Made by a program: the position numbers and the translations under genes
Shown: one piece after another, positions 41,868 through 51,871 of the stretch
How positions within the stretch are numbered: position 1 is the first letter of the stretch
How the letters are laid out: each line of letters begins with the position of its first letter
Notes under the pieces: generated by a model
What the model saw: only the letters and a program-made list of their open reading frames with translations
Told to the model about the DNA's origin: nothing
The model's database searches: none
Assembly (NCBI GenBank): GCA_001466705.2
Contig: LATX02000112.1
Coordinates: 1-64,000 of the forward strand
Direction of reading: 5' to 3'
DNA: 64,000 bases
Origin: Moniliophthora roreri
Taxonomy: Eukaryota > Basidiomycota > Agaricomycetes > Agaricales > Marasmiaceae

Positions 41868-43260
41868 TGTCGAATGCAACTGCCTCCTCCTCTTCCTCTT
41901 CTGCTTCTGGCAGCCAGTTGTCCTGAGTCCCAAGCCCAATTCCTACTGTGTCTGGAGAAGGACATTATGGCGAAAACATCACATACCAGCACAGACTCCA
42001 CCCCAATCCCTATCAGCTCCCTCACCTCTTCAATTCTGGACAGTATGACGACCAAATCCGAGCAGCCAGAGATCAGCACAACTGACTGGAACCCGTCATC
42101 AAAAGCCTCTTTTTCTTACAGTCCCAATGCCACCTATTCAAAAAAAATCATTGAAAGCTGCAGTCTCGAAATTGCAAACCAGGTGATGTATGCCTGTAAC
42201 TACCACATCGGGCTAGCAGGGCCCATCACGGTACTGTCGTTGTTTTCCTATCACCCACACTTGTCCATGCCACCCCCTGCAGATCCTCAAGCTATGTCGG
42301 AGTACTCTGATCCCCTCTCCTTCAGTCTTATCGACCACCTCGGGAGAAGAACCAATGGGAACAGATATCCCCATCCTGACATCAACAACATGAGAAGCCT
42401 TATCACCCGACTCACCTCTGAACCCAGAACCCTTGAGGAACAACTCACCCCCGCTCCCCGTGTGGCCACCGAACCCCCTGCTAACGACACCCTTGTTTAT
42501 CCTGACCCCACTCCTGATCCCAATGTCAAACCTAAGATCGAGCCAACTGACAATGCCCCTGGCCAAGAACTCACACCTCCAACCACCGCTGACCCCAGAA
42601 GTCTTCAGATGCCTGAAGCATCAGTTCCACCCTGACATAGAGGTAATCCCTGCAGTTGGCAGGGAGGACCCATCTGAGGAGTCCGAGGCCGGGGTCAAGG
42701 ATGAGGACAGGGAAAATCGAACCCCCTCAAATGACAATGACCTACCGATGCTGAGCTTGAGGTCTCCAACTCTGCTCCCGACCCCAATGACTCTGCTCAT
42801 TGACTGCGTCTCTGCCCTGTGTGCGGACTGGAACACCATCTCGCCTGAAATTGCCCACAGTACATGTGTCAGTGATGCTTCATGACTCAACCTGGACATA
42901 CATCTGGGCACTGCCCTAACCAATGAAGGTCTCGCCGTATTGCACACTGAGGGTCTGGTTCAAGTCCAGACTCTATGTCAGATGATTGCAATTATGATGA
43001 TGAACCTTACGACAATCTCAGAGGAGAGTGTTGAGGAGTCCATCCACAACTCCAGAGGGGATGTGGATTTCCTGTTCATTGGAGCAGATCCATGGAAGGT
43101 GTAGCGGTTTGAGGAGCCAGCCTTGGTGGAGCAACAAGTAGCCACAGGTTGGCAACCAACAGTGGACATGCCGACTATGCCTATGCTTAGGAGTGTCGAT
43201 GAAATGCCTAATACATCATACAATTATGACATGGAACTTTACGGTGATGGAGAATTGTAG
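41868..43260 (+). pseudogene. Ret1 copy g ORF3 region
   Basis: Follows pol after 44 nt. Frame A contains IESCSLEIANQVMYACNYHI, HPHLSMPPPADPQAMSEYSD, and further on CPVCGLEHHLA, stop, NCPQYMCQ, stop, CFMTQPGHTSGHCP. These are the two zinc knuckles of the youngest copy with two CGA-to-TGA stops. It ends YDDEPYDNLRGEC-stop near 43031. Frame B is open for long stretches (LTPEVFRCLKHQFHPDIEVI, PAVGREDPSEESE, DFLFIGADPWKV) and ends ELYGDGEL-stop at 43260. Confidence 0.75.
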
Positions 43261-43298
43261 ATTGGCAACACAGAGTTTTGCCCTTGACAGGGGGGTAG

Positions 43299-43734
43299 TG
43301 TTACGTTTTCTTTACCTTGTTCTATGCTTCCCTTTCTGATCAGACATGTACACCTTCCCAGTCTCCATTTTCCTTCTCACATCTATGCTTCTTCTTCCAT
43401 TGGACTTATTACACCTTCCTAGTACCCTATTTCCTCATCAGAATGCTTAGCTATATTCTGACTCTGTCAGTATTTATTACCACATCATCGTAGTTATTGG
43501 ATGATTGCATAACGTAGACTACATGACAGGTTGTAACGTATTTAAGTGCTCAAGCTAGGACTCTGAGTCCTTAGCTTGACCTAGTTAACTGTTACTTGTG
43601 TCATTGCCCATGATCGAGGACCTCTGAACTTCAGCATCTGCTGAACACACTCTAACTTGAACTTGAGAACTACTTGTAAAGGGTCTTACCTCTTATAAGT
43701 GGTTAGTTGACATTGCTGCGCAAGTAATGTAACA
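43299..43734 (+). mobile_element. Ret1 3' LTR, copy g (436 bp)
   Basis: From TGTTACGTTTTC to AGTAATGTAACA, preceded by a purine tract (gacaggggggtag). It is followed by FB inner-array sequence starting GATAC, which would be one half of the target duplication. The other half is lost at the join at 40273. Confidence 0.9.
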
Positions 43735-45420
43735 GATACAAAGGTAAAGGACCTCTAGTTAAAGGAGCATAAGGTGAAGAATCCTCAATTAAAGGATACT
43801 AAGATGAGGGTGAAGCATTCTAAGGCAAGCATGAAGATAAAAGATCCTCAATTGAGGGATGCTAAGCTAAAGATGAAATATGCCAAGGCAAAGGTAAAGG
43901 TGGAGAATCCTTAATATAAGGATATGAAGGAGAAAAATTCTTTATAGAAGGATACAAAGGTAAAGGATCTCTGGTTAAAGGAGCATAAGATGAAGAATAA
44001 TTAAAGGATGCTAAGGTAAAGGTAAAGTATGCCAAGGCAAGGGTGAAGCTGGAGATTCCTTAATATAAGAATATGAAGGCAAGAGATGCTTAATAGAAGA
44101 ATACAAAGCTAAAGGTAAAAGATCTTTAGTTAAAGGAGCAAAGGTGAAGAAACCTTAATGTAAGGATATAAAGGCAAAACATCCTTTATAGAAGGATACA
44201 AAGGTGAAGAATCCTCAATTGAAGGACACTAAGATAAGGGTAAAACATTCTAAGGCAAGGGTGAAGGCAGAGAATCCTTAATATAAGGATGTGAAGGTGA
44301 AAATTTCTTTATTAAAGAATACAAAGGTAAAGGTAAAGTATGCTAATGCAAAGATGAAAGCCAAGAGTTCTCAACTGAAGGATGCTAAGGTAAAGCTGAA
44401 GGTGAAGAATCCTTGATGTAAGGATGTAAAGGGGGAAAATTCTTTATAGAAGGATACAAGAGTAAACATCTTTATATTTACATTAGCATACTTTACATTT
44501 ACCTTAGCATACTTCACCCTTATCTTAGTGTCCTTCAATTGAGGATTCTTCACCTTTGTATCCTTCTATAAAGAATGTTTTGCCTTCATATCATTACATT
44601 AAGGATTCTTCACCTTTGCTCCTTTAACTAGAGATCTTTTACCTTTAGCTTTGTATTCTTCTATTAAGCATTTCTTGCCTTCATATTCTTATATTAAGGA
44701 ATCTCCACCTTTACCTCTATAAGCCATACTATACCTTTTCTCCCTTCATTAGTTATAGTATGGGCCCATGACTATATATATAATCCCATATAGACAAGGT
44801 ACAATAATAAGTCCTATTAGCATCCTTTGATTGAGGACTCTTCACCTTATGCTTCCTTAATTAAGAGTTCCTTGCTTCTGCATTCTTTCTGATTTTAATA
44901 TACTGTCATGGAGTGTATGGAGGCTGTAACAGGTAACAGAGGCACTGTCCTGTTGCCAAAAGACTGTGATATAATGAGTCACAGAGGGTCTGTCATCAGC
45001 TTACAACTGTAACATATTGTCTCCAAAATGAGTCACTGACCATTTTTTTTGCTGCCTATAAGTGCTGTTGCTTGTGAAGATGATAGTCACAGGCCACTAC
45101 AGGCTCATTGCCAGCTGATGATAGTGTCACAGTTGAGGTGCCATCAACTTCATACACTTTATAACAGTATTGCAACTTTCTCCAGCTTTATATATTGCAC
45201 AACTATAGCATAAGTTAAATTCAACTTTTGCAATAGCTATGCTATTGAGTATGCACATCTTATTGCTAGATATAGTGTGTAATAACAATTACCACATGGC
45301 ATGTATTATCTATTTGTGCTTTAAAATCATATTGCATATATGCTGCATAACTTGAGTTTTTATATCTGATGCTTATGCTATATACCCTCTCTGCTTTGTA
45401 GCATGACTATAATATATTCA
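43735..45420. repeat. FB right arm: inner array, flip at 44462-44481, and outer part
   Basis: A purine-rich array turns to the complementary strand at GTAAACATCTTTATATTTAC. From about 44700 the sequence is the reverse complement of the left arm's outer part, including 'gatgatagtcacaggcc' where the hAT element would sit. The outer arm breaks off at 45420 and resumes after 46248. Confidence 0.8.
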
Positions 45421-45888
45421 GTTCAAGGACAAAGGAGCATTTGAAGGTCTTCAGAGATTAGGCTTGTCAGTCTCACCAAGCTCAACCAAACTACAGGTTC
45501 AATGAGCATTTCGATGTGTATATGATTTTCTTGATACTCATCTTCATCTCCAAGACAAAAAGATCCTCAACTTCAATGCTATTTTTGTTGAGCATCTCCT
45601 CTGCAAAGTCACTTGATGGGAGAAGGCTTTTTCTCAGTCAACTGTTAACACTTTAAGGCATATAGCTGAAAGTGCTCGTATAGGGCCTCAGGATTAGCTC
45701 AAGATTGCTTCTCACTATGGCACTCCTTCTTCTAAGGAGTTTCCATTTCCCCTTGAGGTAGATTGGCAGGAGCTTCTAAAGTTGATAGATGACAATGCAC
45801 GACAGAGGTTAGGAGAAGAAGCACAAAAATGAACTAGATTTTTAATTACAGCAGTTATACCAGTTCTCATGTATATGTAATATAAAGT
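45421..45888 (+). pseudogene. Unidentified coding fragment inside the FB right arm
   Basis: Plus strand reads FKDKGAFEGLQRLGLSVSPS, VYDFLDTHLHLQDKKILNFN, AIFVEHLLCKVT, WEKAFSQSTVNTLRHIAESA and LEVDWQELLKLIDDNARQRL with a few stops, ending EEAQK-stop near 45832. The pattern looks like a decayed real protein, but I do not recognise the family. It is followed by a Ret1-like LTR. Confidence 0.35.
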
Positions 45889-46247
45889 GTTACAAATTTC
45901 CCTCTTCCATATCATATCTATTATCTTTTCTTCTCATTGTATGTTGTACATGCACTTTACATGCTTTACTTTTCCTCACTTTCACTATTCCTTTTATTTC
46001 AATCACATTCCACATGTCCTACACATGTTGGCTGTGCCTTGCTTTTAACATACCTTTTCCTCATTTTAGCCTCATGGTAACAATATGCTTTACTGCACAG
46101 CAGTAGCATAGTTTACCTGAGGACTCTGTGTATAAGTAGTGTACTTTTGCAAGTCTAGTTCTTCAGCTTGACCTCTTGCAATCTTTATTCAATGCTTATA
46201 ACTCTCAGTTCAGACCCACTCAACTTGAATTAAGTCTTGATAGACTT
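45889..46247 (+). mobile_element. Ret1 LTR fragment, copy h
   Basis: Begins TGTTACAAATTTCCC and contains the conserved 'cttcagcttgacct' word near 46160. It is cut at the contig join (46248) before its 3' end. The sequence after the join repeats 45299-45420 with some differences, so the contigs overlap here. Confidence 0.6.
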
Positions 46248-46248
46248 N

Positions 46249-46571
46249 GGCATGTATTATCTATTTGTGCTTTCAAATTATATTGCATATATGCTGCATA
46301 ACTTGAGTTTTTATATCTGATGCTTATGCTATATACCCTCTCTGCTTTGTAGCATGACTATAATATATATGTATCATATCTATACTATATTCTATAGCAT
46401 AAGCAAACCATAATTTATAGCAGATATTCAATAGATACTCTTCAACTTATGCTTTTCAATGTATAACATATCTATTGAATAATTAATTTGAGTTATTTTA
46501 AAATCCCTAGTTGTAACTAAAGCATAGACATTACATAAGTTATCTCAACTTATGCTTCCCTGCACCCAGTG
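46249..46571 (-). repeat. FB right arm, terminal part
   Basis: The reverse complement of 34829-35150 with only scattered differences, ending at GCACCCAGTG (46571), followed by TA. The first 120 bp also duplicate 45299-45420. Confidence 0.8.
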
Positions 46572-47710
46572 TAATACCATACTTACAGTCATTACTGGCT
46601 CCTTTATATAGCACATTCTATCTACACTTCGGAATGAATTAAATTACTATTTACCTGCAATCAGTTTGTGCTACCCAACTTCCTAATGCCATTACTTGAA
46701 TCTGGTAAAGTAAAAACAGTTATCAGAGGGGATATAGGTACATGATGAAGAGAATCAGTAGAAAAAGCCCTTATCAGTGAAAATTCAGTCCTTTATACAC
46801 TTGTCACAGCTTGCGTGATTGCCAAATGGAGAGGCTGTGATGTCAGGTTCATCAGAATCCACTGCCGCTCTGACAACAGCGTGTAAAGAGGACCCCCATT
46901 TATACAGCCAAATGCCTGAGTCTGATCCAGACAAAATTTCTGGAAAATTTTTCAAATGCCTAACCCCCATCCAGACAAATTTGGGCCGTTTTTTAGGGCA
47001 ATGTCTGAGGCCAGGGTCTGGACAAATTTGGGACAAATCCAGCATGCCTGATACCTATTCCAGACAGATATCAGCAGGCGAAGGTGCAGACCCCAGCTCC
47101 CTGCATGCCAAAGATGGGAACAAGCCGACTGAAAAGCACTCAGCAAACCATGTAGGTGCTAATTTGTCTAAGATAAGACTAGTGGAAAACTACCCAAAAA
47201 GATAACCTCCAAAAGTCTAACTCAGTTTGTTGTGCAAGTGTGGATCAACATGATCAGAGTTACCACACTTAGAATGCCAACAAGACTCTTAGTTAGGTTG
47301 ATTCTCTCTTATTGAAGTGTTCTACTTCAAAGTGTTCACCTCCAGAGGAGTATATATGGTTTTAAAATGGTTTATATCACAAACACACACACAAAACACA
47401 AAGAACATGGTGCACAAAGCACAAACACAAGAGCTACAGTCCCATACAAAGACTCAATAGCCGATATAGTCTGACTCTACAGAGTTCAAGACTTCTTCAA
47501 GATAACTACAGCACACAGTGTACTGGAAAAGGTCCTAGACCAATTTCTACAAAGAGTTCAGCGCAGGCACACCCTTTGCTAAGACTCTAAGTGTGTCACA
47601 ACCTGATACACACACAGGCCACACTCCAAGTGCCCAAGGCTCCTTCTTGGTGTAAAGTTTCTCTTAGAAAAGTGCTATAACGCACTCAAGATGTTACTCT
47701 TATCTCTTCT
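46572..47710. other. Unassigned sequence between FB and Ret1 copy i
   Basis: No gene recognised. Around 46915-47060 the words 'ccagacaaattt' and 'ctggacaaatttggg' recur three to four times, a weak local repeat. A CA-rich microsatellite-like stretch is at about 47378-47400. The expected 5' LTR and primer site of the Ret1 copy that starts at 47711 are missing here. Confidence 0.5.
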
Positions 47711-48187
47711 GATCGATTGCCGACCTATCCAGGTCTAGGCGTTAACAAAGGACAAAACGTCACGACAGAGCGAACAGCAGCTCGAGAAAGATATCGCGGA
47801 AGCAGAGGCGCGCCGGCATGGGCAACTAACCCAATCCATATCGAATCCTGGTGGACGAGCGATCCCACCATTAACCCGGGCATCCCGCAGGGACTTATTG
47901 ACCCCCTTGCAGTCGCCATCGCTAACGAGTCAGCCACTGACAGAGACACAAGGCGAAGTCCCAGAAACAAAGAGAACCTCGACCCCATCATTCACTCCGA
48001 TTGGATCGAGAACGACCGAACAAGAAGAAGAACCCTCGCCGAATACACCGAAACCCTCAGACTCGGATACATTGAACATCTCCACCGACTCTCAGGAGGA
48101 ACTAGATCCATTTCAACGATTATTGCAAGGCCTAAAGAACAGCCCCCGATCGCCAAAGGTACAGACGGAAATAATGGCGGAAGATAA
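47711..48187 (+). other. Ret1 leader with two overlapping open frames
   Basis: A frame open from 47717 to 48187 without an early in-frame ATG reads IHIESWWTSDPTINPGIPQ and ESATDRDTRRSPRNKENLDP, and is conserved at 16423-16570. The gag frame is also open here from 47898. The first frame may be the end of an upstream coding exon, or a leader ORF whose start was lost with the 5' LTR. Confidence 0.45.
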
Positions 48188-49133
48188 GAAACCATCAGGA
48201 AGTAGACCCAGAAGAGAGGAACCTGCAGCCGAAGAAGCAGTTATAGGCTCCGCAATGCCGGTACAAGTAGTTTCGGCAGTAAAAGAAGTAAAAGCTGCAC
48301 TCCCAAGAGCCTTTACGGGATCGCGAGGAGAAGCAAAGAGGTTTCTAAGAGAAGTGTTGATTTATGTGGTGCTCAACCCAAAAGCATTTCCAGATGACAG
48401 GTCGAAGAAGCTCTTCCTTCTTTCGTACATGACGGATGGAGCAGGAGAATTCTGGAAGAATGATAAGGCCGACCTTCTGCTAGCATTCGACCCTGAAGCT
48501 GAAAAGGTGACGTGGTCGGAGTTTTTGGACGATTTCAGGACATCGTTCGAACCTCTTGATCCTGCCTTAAAAGCGCAGCTGGAACTCAAGGATTTAAAGA
48601 TGAAGGATAGAGCCGATGAATACACCTATCAGTTCACCTACCTTGCAAAGCAAACCGGGTACAACGATGCGGCTCAGATAGTAGCATTTAAACGGGGATT
48701 GCCGAAAAGCCTCGTATTCAAAATCATGACAAGACCAGAAGGCGCTCCTACCACGATCAAGGAATGGATAAGCGCAGCTATCATCTTTGACGAAAGCTAC
48801 AAGCAAGCGCTGGAATACGGAAGGACTTGGGATGAAGAACACGGAGGAAAGAAGCAGAGAAGCTTTAGGAAGAAGGAAGATGTAGCCATCAAGCAAATCA
48901 ATGAGATTGATCGGAAGGAATATATGTCAAAAGGACTCTGTTTCAGATGCGGAAGAGCAGGACACCAAATTAGGGACTGCCCGGATATGCCGAAAAAGGA
49001 CGAACAGAAAAGGGAAGAACCGAAGAAGATGACGAAGGAAGAGAGGTTCGCTAAAATTCGGGCTTTAGTGAACGACCAACCAAAGGAAGACAAGGACTTT
49101 CTAATCGATTTAATGGAGCAAGAGGGTTTTTGA
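47898..49133 (+). CDS. Ret1 Gag (411 aa as the open frame)
   Basis: Open from ATG 47898 to TGA 49133. The conserved part begins nearer ATG 48174 (MAEDKKPSGSRPRREEPAAE), which corresponds to the start used in copy e, so that is the likelier start (319 aa). The capsid domain has SRGEAKRFLREVLIYVVLNP, LFLLSYMTDGAGEFWKNDKA, WSEFLDDFRTSFEPLDPAL and MKDRADEYTYQFTYLAKQTG. A basic linker leads to one zinc knuckle, CFRCGRAGHQIRDC (about residue 350). The C-terminus is a charged helix ending FLIDLMEQEGF. Gag assembles the particle and binds element RNA through the knuckle. The stop is preceded by a slippery heptamer and pol lies in the -1 frame. Confidence 0.92.
   Translation: MTPLQSPSLTSQPLTETQGEVPETKRTSTPSFTPIGSRTTEQEEEPSPNTPKPSDSDTLNISTDSQEELDPFQRLLQGLKNSPRSPKVQTEIMAEDKKPSGSRPRREEPAAEEAVIGSAMPVQVVSAVKEVKAALPRAFTGSRGEAKRFLREVLIYVVLNPKAFPDDRSKKLFLLSYMTDGAGEFWKNDKADLLLAFDPEAEKVTWSEFLDDFRTSFEPLDPALKAQLELKDLKMKDRADEYTYQFTYLAKQTGYNDAAQIVAFKRGLPKSLVFKIMTRPEGAPTTIKEWISAAIIFDESYKQALEYGRTWDEEHGGKKQRSFRKKEDVAIKQINEIDRKEYMSKGLCFRCGRAGHQIRDCPDMPKKDEQKREEPKKMTKEERFAKIRALVNDQPKEDKDFLIDLMEQEGF
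49124..49130 (+). promoter_or_regulatory. Putative -1 frameshift heptamer between gag and pol
   Basis: G GGT TTT, in gag phase, followed at once by the stop TGA. After a one-base slip back the ribosome would read TTG AAA CAG in the pol frame. The motif fits X XXY YYZ and is conserved in copy e (29305-29311). Confidence 0.65.
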
Positions 49134-51871
49134 AACAGCGAACGAGGACGATGGCTCCGCCGCCGGTCATTATTTCACACTTTGTACTAGCTAAACTGGA
49201 TCGAAATTCTATGCATATTCCGCTCAAGTACAAAGTGGGAACGAAAGACATCGAAACGAAAGCCTTATTGGATTCTGGAGCAGGAGGGAGATTTATAAGC
49301 CCAGGTTTAGCCAGGGTGTTAGGAAAAAAATGGATACGACTACCGGAGAAGATCCGAGTATTCAATGTGGACGGAACAGCCAATAAAACCGCATGGATCA
49401 CACACGTCGTGGAGTTGGAATTCCAGATCGCGGGAAAGGAGTTTAAGGAACACTTTATGATTTCAGGAATCGGTGACGAAGGGATCATCCTGGGACTTCC
49501 ATGGCTGAGGCATCATAATCCCGCAATCGATTGGCAAACTGGAGAAATTCAGTTTCAGCCTTGCCGACGAATTCAGATCAAAAGGTTCACAGGAGATTTA
49601 GACACCTTCGAACCTGAGATTCTCATAGGAGCAAAGACCACAGCCTCACAAGAAATGGCCCATCAACACCACACAGTAAAAAGAGAAATAGAGGAACTGG
49701 TCCCGGACTATCTGCTTGGATACAAAGATCGATTCGAGAAAGGAAAGGCGGAACGATTTCCGCCTTCCCAGTCATACGATCACGCCATCGATCTTAAACC
49801 TGATTTCGCTCCCAGAAACTGCAAATTGTATCCGTTAAGTCCAATGGAACAACAGGAGCAGGACAAGTTTCTCGAAGAAAACTTAAGGAAGGGATATATC
49901 CGAAAATCTAAATCTCCAATGGCTTCCCCCTTCTTCTTCGTGGCAAAAAAGGAGAAAGGAGCACTTAGACCAACGCAGGATTATAGAGAACTCAACAAAG
50001 GAACAGTGAAGAATGCCTACCCCCTTCCTTTAATCTCAGAACTTCTCGATAAACTAAAAGGAGCAACTGTCTTCACGAAGCTCGATTTAAGGAACGGATA
50101 TAACAACGTCAGGATAAAGGATGGAGATCAATGGAAAGCGGCCTTCAAAACTAACAGAGGACTCTTCGAACCAACTGTGATGTTCTTTGGGCTGAGCAAT
50201 TCTCCCGCTATGTTCCAAGCCTTTATGAACGACGTACTCTCCGACTTCATCGATGAAGGATGGTGCGTGGTATACATGGACGACATCCTTATCTTCTCGA
50301 AAAACTCAGAAGAACACAAGGAACGGACGAAGCGGCTAATGCAGCGGCTCAAGGACCACGATCTATTCCTCAAACCGGAGAAATGCGAGTTCGATGTGAC
50401 GGAGGTGGTGTTCTTAGGAATGGTGATCAGGCCCGGATACATCGCCATGGACCCCGTTAAGCTTGCAGGGATAGCTGACTGGGAGCCTCCTCAAACTGTA
50501 AAGGGAGTCCGCGCGTTTTTAGGTTTCGGAAACTTCTATAGGAAATTCATAGGGAAATACGCACATGTCACCAGACCTCTGAACGATCTTTTACAAAAGA
50601 ACCGAAAATTCGAATGGACAACACAGTGTCAAATAGCCTTCGACCTTTTGAAGGCGAAGTTTCTATCGGAACCAATATTGGTTATGCCAGACGTCGACAA
50701 ACCTTTCGTCATAGAAGCTGACGCCTCGAAATGGGCTACAGGCGCCGTCCTCCGGCAGAAAGGGGCCGATGGCGAATGGCATCCGTGTGGTTACCTATCG
50801 AAATCCTTCTCCCCCGCCGAACAAAACTACGAAATCTACGATCGAGAACTTCTCGCAATCTATAGAGCACTTATGGAGTGGCGCCACTACCTCATGGGAG
50901 GAAAGTTTAAAGTCGTAATCCTGTCAGACCACAAAAATCTGACCTATTTCCGAACGGCACAAAAATTGAATAGACGACAGGCGAGATGGAGTCTTTTCTT
51001 ATCCGAATTCGATCTAGGGTTGGTACATGTGCCGGGGAAGTCCATCTCACAAGCAGACGCTTTATCAAGACGGAGCAATGAGCAGGACGAAATAGATAGC
51101 GACAATGAAGACGTTGTTGTCTTACCAGACCGATTCTTTATCAGGGGCATCAATCTAGACTTAAAAGACGACATCGTGGAACGATTGGGTCCGGACAATT
51201 TTCATAAATCGGCCTTGGAACAGTTATTACACCAAGGTGTGCCGCCGATCAAGTCCGCGTTGTCGGATTGGAAGATCGAGAACGATTTGCTCTTCTTTCA
51301 GAACCGCGTGTATGTCCCCAACGACACGGATCTACGACGGTGCATAGTCCAATCCATTCATGAAACGCCAGGAGTAGGTCACCCAGGGCAATGGAATACC
51401 ACCGAACAAGTACAACGTGATTTTTGGTGGCCAGGAATGGTCAAATTTATCAAGAACTTCGTTGACGGCTGCGCCACATGCCAGCAATCCAAAATTAATA
51501 CCCATCCAACACGAACCCCTATACAGCCCATACAAGCACCGCAGAATTCATTTCCCTTTCAGGTTTGCACAATGGACCTCATCACGGATCTCCCCGAATG
51601 TGACGGCATGGATTCTATTTTAGTCGTGGTGGACCACTCGTCTACGAAGGGGGTAATTTTTACCCCATGCACTAAGACAACGGACGCCACGAAAGTCGCA
51701 GAAATGTTAATTCAACATCTTTACAAAAGATTCGGACTACCTGACCGGATCATATCCGATCGAGACCCCAGATTTGCCGCAGAAGTGTTTCAGGAAATGG
51801 GGAAACAACTTTCCATCAAACACTCTATGAGCACAGCGTTCCACCCGCAAACCGATGGAGAAACGGAATGA
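49130..51871 (+). CDS. Ret1 Pol, main part (protease, RT, RNase H, integrase core)
   Basis: A 913-aa frame, -1 to gag, with no ATG before residue 8, consistent with production as a Gag-Pol fusion. Protease: LLDSGAGGRFI, catalytic Asp48. Reverse transcriptase from about residue 210 to 480, with ATVFTKLDLRNGYNNVRIKD, FFGLSNSPAMFQAFMND and an intact YMDD at 382-385. RNase H follows (FVIEADASKWATGAVLRQKG, YEIYDRELLAIYRALMEWRH, ILSDHKNLTYF). The integrase HHCC finger is HETPGVGHPGQWNTTEQV with GCATCQQSKINTHP. The core has Asp816, Asp877 and Glu913, the last pair spaced by 35 residues. TGA (51869-51871) directly follows Glu913 where the related copy has CGG (Arg), so one substitution separates this copy from an open pol. 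Confidence 0.93.
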   Translation: MKQRTRTMAPPPVIISHFVLAKLDRNSMHIPLKYKVGTKDIETKALLDSGAGGRFISPGLARVLGKKWIRLPEKIRVFNVDGTANKTAWITHVVELEFQIAGKEFKEHFMISGIGDEGIILGLPWLRHHNPAIDWQTGEIQFQPCRRIQIKRFTGDLDTFEPEILIGAKTTASQEMAHQHHTVKREIEELVPDYLLGYKDRFEKGKAERFPPSQSYDHAIDLKPDFAPRNCKLYPLSPMEQQEQDKFLEENLRKGYIRKSKSPMASPFFFVAKKEKGALRPTQDYRELNKGTVKNAYPLPLISELLDKLKGATVFTKLDLRNGYNNVRIKDGDQWKAAFKTNRGLFEPTVMFFGLSNSPAMFQAFMNDVLSDFIDEGWCVVYMDDILIFSKNSEEHKERTKRLMQRLKDHDLFLKPEKCEFDVTEVVFLGMVIRPGYIAMDPVKLAGIADWEPPQTVKGVRAFLGFGNFYRKFIGKYAHVTRPLNDLLQKNRKFEWTTQCQIAFDLLKAKFLSEPILVMPDVDKPFVIEADASKWATGAVLRQKGADGEWHPCGYLSKSFSPAEQNYEIYDRELLAIYRALMEWRHYLMGGKFKVVILSDHKNLTYFRTAQKLNRRQARWSLFLSEFDLGLVHVPGKSISQADALSRRSNEQDEIDSDNEDVVVLPDRFFIRGINLDLKDDIVERLGPDNFHKSALEQLLHQGVPPIKSALSDWKIENDLLFFQNRVYVPNDTDLRRCIVQSIHETPGVGHPGQWNTTEQVQRDFWWPGMVKFIKNFVDGCATCQQSKINTHPTRTPIQPIQAPQNSFPFQVCTMDLITDLPECDGMDSILVVVDHSSTKGVIFTPCTKTTDATKVAEMLIQHLYKRFGLPDRIISDRDPRFAAEVFQEMGKQLSIKHSMSTAFHPQTDGETE

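Larger units (their letters stand above)
34829..46571. mobile_element. FB: foldback-like element with very long inverted repeats
   Basis: The left terminus CACTGGATGCAGGGAAGC and the complement of the right terminus CACTGGGTGCAGGGAAGC start inverted arms that stay alike for well over 1 kb. Both ends abut TA. Each arm has an outer, mostly unique part and an inner part made of degenerate lysine-codon-like repeats. The repeats switch strand at small palindromes near 37110, 39248, 39532 and 44471. Nested inside are a hAT element and a 3' Ret1 segment. Four contig joins fall inside, so the true structure may be two or more FB copies, or alleles of one, pieced together. No transposase ORF is visible. 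Long inverted arms containing internal tandem repeats recall Drosophila FB elements; the family is otherwise unknown to me. Confidence 0.65.

Noticed and set aside
47378..47402. CA-rich stretch as a functional element
   Set aside because: A short simple-sequence run with no associated structure.
51869..51871. In-frame TGA as selenocysteine or programmed readthrough
   Set aside because: The related copy has CGG at this codon and TGG or TGA occurs in other dead elements, so a CpG transition is the simpler explanation.
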